The position numbers were made by a program, and so were the translations under genes. Of a DNA stretch of 64,000 nucleotides, positions 11,689 to 23,281 are shown piece by piece (the first letter of the stretch is position 1; each line of letters starts with the position of its first letter). Origin of the DNA: Gnetum montanum (Eukaryota; Streptophyta; Gnetopsida; Gnetales; Gnetaceae); assembly GCA_015680685.1 (NCBI GenBank), contig MNCI01016273.1:937951-1001950 (forward strand). The letters are read 5' to 3'. The notes beneath the pieces are model-generated. The model was not told where the DNA came from. It was given only the letters and a program-made list of their open reading frames with translations, and made no database searches.

Positions 11689-14585
11689 AAAGGTAGGTAA
11701 GTCCTATACAATAGTAAAGGGTTCTCTACTTTTCCTTACATAATGGATGCAATTAATCTTTACTTACCTACCTAAGCTCCTAAAGATAGGCGTACACTAA
11801 AGGTACTTATGTGATAGGCTAGATAATTTATGTTATTACTATAGGTAAAACACCAAATGGTATCGACCAATTCCTATATAGAAAATTTTGTGTAGCTCCA
11901 AGGTCATTTCCATAGTAAAGCCTCTTCCAAATAAATAATTTGCTCATTCTTCCCCATCCTTGACCATATGAAGTGTAGCGAATTTGTAAGGCATTAGTTT
12001 TTAATATTGGCATGCCAAGGTTCAAATCATTTTACTCCAAATCTTATCCCTTTCAAAATTGAATGGTTCTTGGAGAGTGGAAAGAGGGATAAGGAGAATA
12101 TAGTATGTGATAATAAAAATATAATAAAATGAATTCATACATTGTACCTATGCCTAGCTAGCTATAGTAGTTATTCCTACTTGCATGATTTGATATGAAA
12201 CCATCCATTTTTGCTTCTACCCCTATATGCTTTCTTGGATCTCAATTTCCTTTAATCTTTGTTTGTGAATGTATCTTTTCCTTTTTCTACCTACATACAA
12301 ATCAAGATACTTGAGTACCTATCGATCAAAGGTGAGGCAAGCAAATACCATCATTACCTAACTTTAGAATATATTTGACTAATACTAGCAAGCAACAATA
12401 TGGTTGACCAATTATAGCAACAATGCTAGCTAATGAATGTAGCTAACCACTGTTAGCAATAATGCAAGCCAGTGATCTGATTGTTCATAAAATTTTTCTG
12501 AAGTATAGCAAGCTACTTGCCACTCACCACAATGAAAACATAAGTATCTCACCTAGGTATCTTAAATAACTTTCACAAGTGTGCCTTCACTATTAGGTTG
12601 CATAAGTCGATGGGTGCTAAGATGAAGTTTCTCCTTACTTACCAATCATCACATGGGTTAAAAATTTAAGTATTCTACAATTCCTATTGTCTATTATTTT
12701 AGCTAATTTTCCCTCTTTCACCTTTTCAAATTAAAATAATTTTGAATTTTATTTTTCTATTTTTTTCATTCATTGTGTTCTGCACTATTTTTTCTTTCCA
12801 ACATGCACTCACTATTTTTTTTCCTTCCAACATGTACTTATTGTTTTTCTTTTCTTTCAAACATGTGCTTACTTTTTTTTCTTTCTAACATGCACTCATT
12901 TTTTTCATTCCAACATATATTCATTTTTTTCTTTTTAAAAATATCATGTTTTTCTATAAATTGGCTATTTTCATTCCTATTTTTGGCATGAATCTAGCAT
13001 TAAAGGCATGCTAATGAAAGGTCAAATTCCCCAAAATTTCTTTGTGCTACTTTTCATATCTGTAATTTTTTTCTAATTTTCAGTTCGTGTTTAGCATCTT
13101 CTTTTCTTTTTTGCATTTTTTTGGTCTCTATCAACTCTATTTAGCTACTGAACATGATTCAAATAAATATTTTAACCCATAAAAGTTCTTCTCTCTTTAC
13201 AAATATTGGTTGAAGATGGAATCTAGAACATTTTAGGCTTTAAACATTATGCTCAATAAAGGTTTTTTTGTTGGGCATCCATGAGTTTGTTTGATTTCTA
13301 TATTTAAGAGATATAGTGATAAGTTTGTCATTACTATTATTTCTCTTGCTACTTCTGCTAGTCAATCTCACTCTATTTCAACATAACAACATAATTTATC
13401 AATTTTTAGACTCTTCTAGACTAAATTATGTGTGCCCAAGTCATGATAGTGAACATTTAGTTGATTGAATGATGAAAAACAAAGTTTCTGCTTCACATGA
13501 AGCTACTAATCTCTAGGATATTTGTATTGGAAAAATTTCTAAATTTTGAAGCTCTTAATGTTACAATAGATTTAGTTTTGATATTTAGACTTTATAATAT
13601 TTAGAATAGTAGCCCACCCCTACACTTACAATTATGAGGATTGCCATTTTTTTTTCTTTTTGACATGTTCTTACTATTTTCTTTTAAAAAAGATCATGTT
13701 ATTCCTATAAATTTTTTGTTGACATTTCTATTTTTGACATGCATCCAAAATCAAAGGTAGGCTAATAACGGAGGAAATTACTTGAAAGTGCTTCATGCTA
13801 CTTTTGATGTTTATCATTTTTTCTCGTTTGTAGTTTATATTTAGCAACTTCTTCCATATTTTGTAGTTGTTTTCCATTTTTTGATTTTGTTTGGTCTCTA
13901 CCAACTCTCTTTAGTTGATATATGTGATTCACATAAAATTTTTAGCCCATAAAACTTCTTCTATCTTTGCGATTACTGACTGAAGATAGAGTTTAGAACC
14001 TTTTAGGCTCTTAACTTTGTGATTATTTAAGTTCTTCATATTGGGTACCCATGATTTTTTTTGAGTTCTAGATTTAAGAGTAGCCATGATAATTTTGTCG
14101 TTACTATTGTTTCTTCCATTACTTCTACTAATTGATTTAGCTCTAGCTTCATCAAAATGACATAGTTCATCAATGTTGACTCTTCTAGACTAAATTCTAT
14201 GCACTCAAATCATGATAGAGAACATCTAATTGATGCAATGATGCTACATACAGTTTTTTCTTCACATAAAGTTTCTATCTTCCAAGTTGTTTTTGTTGAA
14301 GAAATTTTTAGACTATGAAACTTCCTGATATTACAAGAGATTTAGTTTTAATGATTAGGCTTTATTATCCTCAAAATGTTAGCCTACCCTCACACCTACA
14401 AATGTGAGGGTCACCATTTTTTTTCTTTTCAACATGTACTCACCATTTTCTTTTAGAAATGATCATGTTCTTTGTATAAATTATCTACTATAATCCTTGT
14501 TTTTGGTATGCATCCAACATCAAAGACATGCTGATAAGGGGTGAAATTCTCCAAGAGCACTTCATGTTGCTTTCAATATCTATCT
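11689..14585 (+). repeat. Large inverted repeat, left arm, inner piece
   Basis: Reads as the reverse complement of 29,588 to about 32,500. Matching landmarks include CCTCACACCTACAAATGTGA at 14,389-14,408 against its complement near 29,760. The arm holds the tRNA-Gln-like relic (11,969-12,040), a poly-T-rich block (12,720-12,960) and about 0.78 kb tandem units. No coding sequence is recognised. Confidence 0.8.
11969..12040 (+). pseudogene. tRNA-Gln-like relic, organelle type (left copy)
   Basis: These 72 nt align end to end, without gaps, with plant mitochondrial trnQ(UUG) as I remember it, at roughly 80%. Matching landmarks are the D-arm region TGTAAGGCATTAG, the loop TTTTTAATATTGGCATGC, the T-arm AAGGTTCAAATC and the 3' end TTTACTCCA. 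The acceptor stem still mostly pairs. The anticodon position reads TTA, which would be TTG after one G-to-A change. It is a decayed gene or insert of mitochondrial DNA, not an active tRNA. Confidence 0.5.
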
Positions 14586-14725
14586 TTTTTCTCTCATTTT
14601 CAATTCATGCTTAGCACATATTTTGCAATTTCTTTACTTTTTGACACTTTGTTTGATCTCTACTGACTGTCTTTAGCTATTACATGCCATCTAGATTAAT
14701 TTTTTTACTCAAAAGTATTTTTTTT
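12950..14725. repeat. Direct repeats, period about 770 bp
   Basis: A passage containing ATCATGTT...CTATAAATT, then GGCATG...CATGCTAAT, then a TTTAGCA...TTGGTCTCTAC-like stretch occurs three times, near 12,940, 13,690 and 14,460. The third copy is cut at about 14,725. The copies are well diverged. No ORF is shared among them. Confidence 0.6.
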
Positions 14726-15828
14726 CTTTATTATTAATATTATTTTTGTGGTCCAAGATATCCTTATAATCAAATGGCTTAAAAATTAGTAAAAATAATA
14801 TAGGTTTTATGGAATGTAATTTTGGTAAAGGTACAAATAATGATGAAATAGAAGTAATAATATAAGATCAAAAAAGAAATAAGAATGAGGTAAAGTTATT
14901 AATAAAAGAGATAGAATAGTAGTGTTTTATGCCATTAATAATAAAAATAAAATAAAAAGTTATGTGATGGTTAATGTTAAGTTATAACAAATAGCATAAT
15001 CAACAAATTAGTGTGGTAGCATGCTTAGATGGATGTTCTATATTACAAGATGAGATAAATTGGATAACACAAATATTAGAGGAAGGCTTAATGTAAATTA
15101 TATTATAGATAAGTTATAGAAATATTTTTTAGATGATTTAGTTATGGTTAAAGAGAATTGATTAATAAACTTCTCAAAAAATATTATCACATCATAGATT
15201 TTAGAAAACCTGCAAAGAGAGAAAGATATTAAAAGGAATAATTTAAAATGTCATCATTATCATCAAAGGAATAATTGAAAATTGTATGAGAATATTTCAT
15301 AAAGATAAAATTTCAATAATTAATGAAAATAATAATGAAAAAGAACCGCTATAACTAACCTTGCATTACTAGGCCAAAGCTAAAATGTTCCCAACTTCAT
15401 CTAAAAGTTTTATAAAAATATAATTCATTATCAATGAAGGTGGATAGATTTCCATTAAAGAAAGCCATATAAAGTCAAAAATAAGAACTAACAAGGAATA
15501 AACAATATCCTATCCACCTATAAAAGTGTCATCCTAGCCATCTATTCTATAGGAGAACACTTTTATAGGAGGCTAGGATGACACTTTTATAGGTGGCTAG
15601 GATATTATTTATTCAACTAATCTGTTCTATAGGAGAACAATTTAAAGTCCAAATTAATTTTAGTATAAGTAATTCCACCAACCTATTAAATAGACAAATT
15701 AAGCAAGTAGACAAATTATTTAGTGTAGTCTTTTTGTACATGTAAGATGGTCCATGTCTCTAGCAAATAAACATACATTTATTTTCATGTTGTGAGCAAT
15801 TGATTTTTTCAAAGTACACAACCAATGA
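14607..15828. repeat. Target-side flank of element A, left copy
   Basis: Matches 32,895-34,097 at roughly 90% or better in the stretches compared, and partly 54,520-54,700. It is AT-rich with no gene seen. It includes a hairpin (15,505-15,605) and ends where the 3' LTR of A begins. The five bases before the LTR are AATGA here but AACCA in the other copy. Confidence 0.7.
15505..15605. repeat. Long hairpin, arms about 35 bp
   Basis: The arm at 15,505-15,539 is the reverse complement of 15,571-15,605 with one mismatch, around a 31 bp loop. The paralogue at 33,801-33,876 has only the shorter inverted repeat. The left copy carries an extra 24 bp or so that lengthens the stem. Confidence 0.75.
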
Positions 15829-16708
15829 TGATAAGCAGTGGAGTAGTCCAACATCCAGCCATACAAGTTACAAATGTTCATGCACAACTTAATCATAATC
15901 CATGGATGGTCAATGTTGATATGCTAGTAATTGAGTTTAAGCTCGTGATCGTTGTCTTTCCACGTGAATCTAGTGAAGTATAAGCATATGGTTTAGATCA
16001 TTGTGAGGTGTATGATAGTTGATGTTACATGGCCCAAATAACTCCTCATCATAAACATATTGAGATGAAAATAATTGCTAAGTTTAGGTAATAACAAGTA
16101 AGTAAATATTTTCGATCCTAAGCAATAGGTATCCATTCCTAGTCCTCCAAGCATGTCTTGGACTTATGTAGTTGTTACTAGGGTTACCAAGTGTAATGAT
16201 CACTAAGCAAATCAAATAATATCACTACTAGGAATACTACAAAACTACACTTAAAACATTTAAAACCAGTCATACCAATGCTGATGTACTAATTATGTGA
16301 GGTAAAGTACTTGAGAAAGTAAAGTGTTAACTAGGAAAACATGGAAAATTATTACAAGTAAACTAAGTGATGCTATAATGATGCAAAATAGCTTCAATCT
16401 TTACTGCCATTCAAAAATTGTGTCCAAATATAATTTTCTCAAATAAAGACTTCGTTCGCAATCTAATACCACACTGTGAGCATACACTTGTATCACTAAG
16501 CTATGAAAACAAACTACAAGAATCTAACTAAGAGTTTAATGAATTGTAAGTTGTATTGTGTGCCCAAGTGTCATATTTATAGGGGTGCACACATCTTGAG
16601 ATAAGGTATCAATGATGACATATCATGAGGAGCAACATCAGATCAACGACATCATTGATATGACATCATTGCTATGATGTTGTTTGGACTCAAAATTTAA
16701 CTTTATCA
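15829..16708 (-). repeat. 3' LTR of A (left copy)
   Basis: 880 bp. On the minus strand it begins TGATAAAGTTAAATTTTGAG and ends near CTTATCA. The minus-strand TATAAATA is at 16,574-16,581, only about 127 bp from the LTR start, so U3 is unusually short. A degenerate PPT, ATGAGGGTA, precedes it on the minus strand. Confidence 0.8.
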
Positions 16709-16901
16709 TACCCTCATGATTAATTGCAAACTCATCATCAAGTTAAAAAAAATGAGAATAGAGTTCTTTACAAAATTGAGAGGTAGATTCAACTATACAT
16801 GACTACCTTAACTATTTACATGACATTGAATGTCATAGTGATGCTTTTCAAAAGTTTGACATAGTTGTACAACAAAATAAGATGAAAAAGCTTGATGCAA
16901 C

Positions 16902-19425
16902 CTATGTTCTTAATGGTGGTGGCTCCTCCATTAGCTGCTTCCCTTTATCATCAATATTCTTAAATTGATATCTGTTTAGTAGCACTTGAAGCTTTTCCTC
17001 CTTTGTTCTAGGATCATGTACCATCCATGCCTATTGTGCACTATGTGAACATTGAAGCTATAGGAACATTTGATTTGGTTTAATGCACAATGCCATAAAC
17101 TATTATTCTTCTTTTTCAAATGCTCTAGCCATTTTCCACAATTATTGATAATTTGGCATTCCTATGGCCAAGTTAGCTACAACATCTTTCTGGCCCTGGT
17201 AGCTAGCTTTTACTATATCAAGCTCTGAATTTACCACATATAACTTTAGTGAAGCATATTTTCTATGAGGAAATTATTTCTCATATAAGGTCTACACTAT
17301 TGCTACATGTTGCTCTAATTCATTTCTATGCATGCCTACTATTAACATGGCCAAGTTAGCATATCAAAGATTTGCTAATTCCATGTATTTTGTAAGGTCC
17401 TTGATTTGTAGGTCTTTATTCTTAATCTTAGCTTGGTGAACATGGGCTAGGCTATCCAAGATTAGCTGCCAATCTAGATTTTGTGGTGAAATTGAGCTGA
17501 TCTTAGCTTTAGCCATCAAGATTTCTTTCTCATTAATCTACTTATAAATGAACACCTGATCATAGAAATGCTCTTTGAGCCTCTCATACTTCTTAGCTTC
17601 ATTTCTCCACTCACTTATCTCAATTGTAGACTTTTGATGAATAGCACAAAATTCTTCTATTGACAATGTCTTATTTTCTCTAGCCAACTAGCTCATGTCT
17701 TGGTTGACCTATACTAGTTACTATTAGATTTTTCGGATGCTCTCCTCAAGGACATTCTTTTACTTCTCCACATTGGTCAACCAACTATTTTCTATAGCTA
17801 ATTGTTTTTTTCTTCTTGCAGGTTGGTAAGTGCCATGACATGTGTTTATGTCTATTCTTTAGCCACTAAGGCATCCCAAACTACCTTCTCCTTCTCATGT
17901 TCCATCTACAAATTACAATGAAATAGGTGATTAATGTGGTCTTCATGGAATTACTCTAGTTAATCAAGCAAAATGAATTGCATTGGATCCCTCTTTTCTG
18001 CCCTTAAGGTCATGAGCTCTTCTTGTAATCTACCAACTTTATTGCAAGCATGCTTTACCTTGGTCTCTACCATGATCAACTTTCCTTTAGTGGCTATTAG
18101 ATCAAACTAAACTATAGTGATATCACTAAGGATATTAAAGATATTTTGCATAATTTTCCCTATCTAAATTAGTTTGTTAAGAACATCTTCATGTTTAGTA
18201 GGAATCATTGAGAAATGAACAAGTATTTGAGCATATCTTACTCTTAAAAAATCTATTGTTGACATAACAAGGACATTAAAGAACTTCTTAATATGATTAG
18301 TGATCATTTTTGCAACTCCCAATGCATCCTAATGCTACATAACCACTACCATGGCTCCCTATTTAGTCTCTGGAATCACTTGAAATGATGTAGCATTTCT
18401 AGAAATTTGTCATGACTAGGCATCTCCTCATATTTTTTGGAATGATATTTGGCCATTGGCAAGGTTTTTTGATAGGGTGCGCCTAACTACATCTTCAATT
18501 AGCTTATAGAGATTGGTCCCCTCTTGTGTTCCCCAATTGACAGTCTCTACAATTTATTACAAATGACTCATTGAAGGCTTGTAATCTTGCAATGGAAATA
18601 GTGGAACTTGTTGTTATTATTCTTGCTATTTTTGTCACTATTTATCAATTAGTTTCTAGTTACTAGGCCTTGCTTGTTGTTGTTGAATAGTAGTTTGGAT
18701 GGTTTTAGCAAAAGTTGAGCCTATTGCTCCCTCAGTGCCTATTTGTTTCTCCAACTAATCTTTCTTTGGTGGCATGGATTTTGACATTTCAACATATGAT
18801 GCATTTTGAGCCTTTCTCAAAACATCATTTGTATAATCCAAAATACTTACCTGCTTACATAGCTTCCTAATTAGGCAGGGGAATTCTAGAGTAGGCTTCC
18901 CCACCTTCTTCTCTTTAAACTACCTTTGGATTTTGGGAAAGTACATATGGAAAATGTTCAAATTGAATTCGCCATCATAATGGTGCTTCCTCTAGCAGCA
19001 TAAGTAGATATTCTGTTAGGTTTCTTAGTTGGGAATAGGTGGTAGGAGTTGATCTTGAAATATATTTTCTCTTCTATAGTCAGCTCACTATATTCCTTAT
19101 CTTCCTTGCCATAGGCTCTATGTAGCCATAATCTCTTCATAGTATTGCTAGACCTTGTTGATATCTGCATGACATTAGCCCCTTTATTTGGCAAATTAAG
19201 GGCTTTGGTTATCACCTCCACTAAGTATGATATAGAAATTCCCTCTATCTTCAGTATAGCATCATCTTTTTTATTTTGCCAAAATTGAAGGCTTTTTCCT
19301 AGGTACCATTCTCCACTTATTTTGAAAGTGGACCATTAGGAAGCTTATTGGAGTTGGGTTCTGATAACATCTAGGTTAAACTCCATAAATGGACCAAAGT
19401 TAAGTTCCACAATTACTATGGACAT
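16902..19425 (-). pseudogene. ORFX of element A, C-terminal part (left copy)
   Basis: The minus-strand reading frame ends in EEPPPLRT at 16,902, just before the 3' LTR. At 18,781-18,960 it reads FKEKKVGKPTLEFPCLIRKL, then CKQVSILDYTNDVLRKAQNA. 18,958-19,221 is open (87 codons) with LNLPNKGA...STRSSNTMKRLWL. Between 17,000 and 18,700 the frame is helical and rich in E, K, Q and L, which suggests a coiled coil. Many stops interrupt it. Its N-terminal part was separated by the insertion of B at 19,426. Function unknown. Confidence 0.6.
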
Positions 19426-20297
19426 TGATGAGCGAAAAGGTACCCCTACGCTCAACCATAAGAATCACAAGCATTCACATACAATCCAATTGAATTCTAC
19501 AAATGGGACTAGTTGTGGTATCTAGATCATTATGCTCTGATTGTAGTTCACTATCTTCCCACTTGGGCTAGTGGTAGCTTTTTCACGTATGATTTAGTCC
19601 AAACTAAGATGTATGATGTTTTATAATTCTACTTTGATCCTAATGATGATAAAGAGGTAAATTAATTAAGCCAATGAATAATGGAAAAAAATATCTAAAC
19701 TAGCTAATGTGTGATCAGTATCTGCTCTTAATCATCTATATATGTCTTGGACTTCATGAGACTACTTCTAGAATTTCCAAGTGTATGTCACTAGTTGTGC
19801 CAACAATACACTATTGGATTACCAAGTACTTCCACTTAAACACTTGTGATTAAGGTGTACGCATTCTGTATAACAACAAGAATAGTAAATAGCAATAAAT
19901 AGAAATATTTAACTAAATAAAATAGTAAATAATTAACCATTAAAAGCAATAATAATCTAAGTGGATGCTACAATGATGGAAGTAATCTCGATCTTTATTG
20001 CTAGTCATGTAACGTGTCCAAGTACATCACACTTGAACAAAGATGTTGCATGATTATAAACATCACACTGTGAGCATGCACTAGGAATAATAAGACTCTA
20101 AGAAAGACTAACAAAAATTGAGAACTAAAACTAAAACTCTACTACTTATTACCTCCTTCAATCATGCATCCAAGTGCTATATTTATAGGCTAGCATAGAG
20201 GAGATGACATCAGATATCTAATACCACTTCCTAGGCCTGACATCGAGGCTTTGACGTTGGATATCAAACATTGAGCCTAACAAATCATGACTCATCA
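19426..20297 (-). repeat. 3' LTR of B (left copy)
   Basis: 872 bp. The minus strand begins TGATGAGTCATGATTTG and ends CTCATCA. TATAAATA on the minus strand lies at 20,180-20,187, about 110 bp from the LTR start. The minus-strand PPT-like stretch ACTCATGTGGGTA precedes it. It looks about 93-95% identical to 37,698-38,570 where compared. Confidence 0.8.
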
Positions 20298-20486
20298 TAC
20301 CCACATGAGTGAATGAAAACTCATTCTCAAGTTAAAAAAAATAAGGAAAAAGTTCTTTACAAAATATTGAGAAGGTATCATATTATTGACTAAGTTAAAC
20401 AATAAACAAAAAAGTTGGTTCTTGCATGTCATAGTTGTGTAATACAAAAAATAGGATACATTATTACAAAACAAAAATTGGGAAGC

Positions 20487-23281
20487 TCATGTGGTGCTCA
20501 GAGGCGATGGCTCCTCCATTGGTTTCTTCCCTTTATCACTAGGCTTTTAAATTTGTAATGATTCAGTAGTTCTTGTAGCTTCTCCTCTTTCATCCTTGGG
20601 TCTTCTATCATCCAGGCTACTGGGCTGATGTTTGCTAGCACTAGTACATCCCAAGGACATGGTAGTTATGGGAACATCTGATCAGCCTTCACATATCAAG
20701 CTGCAAACTACCATCATTCCTCCTTAAAGGCTCTAACATTTTCTCTAAGTTAATGATAAATTGTTAATCTTCTAGCTAGGCTTGCGGTGATTTCCTTCTA
20801 TCCCTCGTAGCTGGCTTTAACCACTATCAATTCTAAGTTTGCCACATGTAGCTTCTGCAATGCATCCTTCTAATCTGCAAACTCTTTTTCATACAATGCA
20901 TAAGTGGTTGCTACCTACTTCTCTAGCTCATTTTGAGGTCGACCTACTATTAACATGGCAAGGTTGGAAAATCTGAGGTTAGCCAATGCAATATCTTCTT
21001 TTAAATCTTCAATATGTAGGTCTTTATTCTTTACTTTCACTTGATGGACCAAGGCATATATTTCTAGAATTGGTTGCCACTGTGGATTTCATGCTAACAA
21101 GGAGTTGATGTGGGCTTTGGCCATCTAGATCTCTTTTTCATTTATTTGTTTGTACATGCTGACTTGGTTATGGAAATATTTCTTCAATTTCTCATGCTTC
21201 TTGGCCTCATTTTACCACGTGCTAATTTCAATTATTGATTTCTAATGAATATCGCAAACCTCCTGCATTAACAGGGCTTTGTTCTCTTTGGCCAATCTAT
21301 TAATATCTTGGTTGACCCTTACTAGTTGTTCTCTCAACTAGTAGACACTTTCTTCTAAGATATTCTTTTGCTTCTCAATTGTGGTCAACCTTGAATTCTT
21401 TGTGGTGAGCTACTTATTTTCTTCTTGTGCGATGGTCAATGCCTTTTTGTATGCATGGGATTGAGCATTAGTAGCAGAGGTATTCTAGAACTCCTTCTCT
21501 TTTTCTTGTTCTACAACTACATTCTTCTTAGTTAGCTTGGACAACTACTCCATCCTAAATTGTTCTAGCTGGTCAAGTGTAAAAAAATGGGTAGGGTCCC
21601 CTCATTCAGCTCTTAGGGTAGCCAACTCTTATTATAGTCTTTGTACTTTTTCTTTTACATACTCTGCCCTAACTTCGACCATGATCAACATTTCTTTTGT
21701 GGTGATGAGATTTGACTATGCTGTAGTGACATCACTAGTGATGTCAAACAAAGTGATCATCACTTGTCCCATCTATAGTAGTCAATCCAAAATATCCTCA
21801 TGCACCACAGGAGTCATTGATGTCCCAACTAGCATCTATGCATCTTTGGTCCTAGTAGGATCTACTGGGGGCATAATAGGCATCTTGAATGATTTTTTGA
21901 TATGATTTGTAATTACTTCTGCTGCACCTGCTACATCCTCATGTTGCACACCATAACTATGGCACCTTCTCTAGTTTCAAATATTATTTGGAAGGATGTG
22001 GCATTCCAAAAGATTTTCCTAGATCATTAGGATCCTCCTCCTCCTAATGTTAGCAAGATCTCCCCCTGTGTTGGATCAGCTAAAACTATGGATCGTACAA
22101 CATCATCCATCACTTTGAAGAGGTTGGACTCATCCTTACTTCCCTAGCTAATAGCTTCAGCGATCTTTTGTAAATGCCTCATTAAGGGCCTGTAATCTTT
22201 TATTGGTGGAACTGGCAGAGCTTATGTTTGTGGGCACTGCGTAGGCTCATGTTGTGTTTTTTCTTCTGGCCTTGCCTTCTTCTCCACCTCTTGCTCCTCA
22301 CCAAGATCTTTTCTTGGTGTTCCAAGTCTGAGGAGTTCAGTGAAAGAGGCATTCTGAGCCTTCTTGGGAATATCATTCATATATCTTAGATTTCCAATGT
22401 GCTTGCATTGCCTTCTGATTAGGTAAGGGAATGGAAGTGTTAGTTTCCCTACCTTCTTTTCATCAAACCACCATTGAATTTCAATGAAGTAAAACTAGGG
22501 AAGATTGCTTGCAAATTTACCCATTAAAATAGCACTTCCCCTAGCTACATATGTTGAGATTTAATTGAGCCCTTTGGTGGAAAATAGGTGGTGAGTCCCA
22601 ATCTTGAATACATCCTCTCTTCTAGAGCTATTTCATTATACATTTTATCCTTCATGTCATATGTCCATTTCAACCATAATTTTTTGATCTTAGGGTCAGA
22701 TCTAGTGGATAGATGGGGTACCTTAGCCCCTTCATTTGGTAGATTGAGAGCTGCAGTAATTGCTTTAACTAAGAATAATATGTTTACTCCAAAAATGTTG
22801 ATGGTGGTTCCCTCATCTTTGTTGTGCAAAAATTGATGAGTTTCACCAAGGTACCACTCACCACTGTCCAAAAGGATGGGCCAAAAAGGAGATGCCTTCA
22901 GTTGCATCCAAACTACTTCTAGAGCAAACTCCATGAATGGGGTGAAATTTATTTCCATGATGACTGAGGTCAACATGGACATCTCTTTAATGGAAAAAAG
23001 GCAATTAGGAGGCAACATGAAACCTTGTTCTTTCATGAGAGCCTACAATTTAATAGCTTCCCCTTAGACTGACTTTCCAGTAGTAGGAGCCTCTTGGTGA
23101 ATGTTGAAAGATTGGGCTTCCTATTCCATGTCTTCTGCATGTTCACCCTATTGTCCTTGGCTAGCTCATGGGCACTTAGCTGCTCTTTGAGAAGGTTCAT
23201 CTTATGCACCTCTTTTTTGGGCCATCTACAATCAAGTAAAGATCGAGTGTTACTAAGGTTGTATTCTTTATCATTAATCAA
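20487..23281 (-). pseudogene. ORFX of element B (left copy)
   Basis: About 930 codons, minus strand, ending EEPSPLSTT-stop at 20,487. The N-terminal basic segment is at 23,033-23,281. A conserved block at 22,545-23,036 is open for 163 codons and includes KASPFWPILLDSGEWYLGE, then NKDEGTTINI, LNLPNEGAKV and LWLKWTY. A second motif, KVGKLTLPFPYLIRRQCKH, lies near 22,400. From about 22,000 down to 20,600 the frame is charged and helical, a probable coiled coil, with a final EDPRMKEEKLQELL-like helix. Many stops are TAG where the paralogue has CAG, for example 21,124-21,127 against 39,398-39,401. The start codon is unresolved. The globular part recalls proteins annotated 'putative plant transposon protein', but that is a weak impression. 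Confidence 0.65.

Noticed and set aside
12773-12991. 72-codon plus-strand frame rich in F, S and L
   Set aside because: It is produced by poly-T runs broken by CCAACATGCACTC repeats. No conserved protein.
18100-18700. Search for RT, RNase H or integrase in A, B and E
   Set aside because: No Y-x-D-D-type, DEDD or HHCC/DDE context was found on the minus strand by eye. A profile search could still find decayed pieces.
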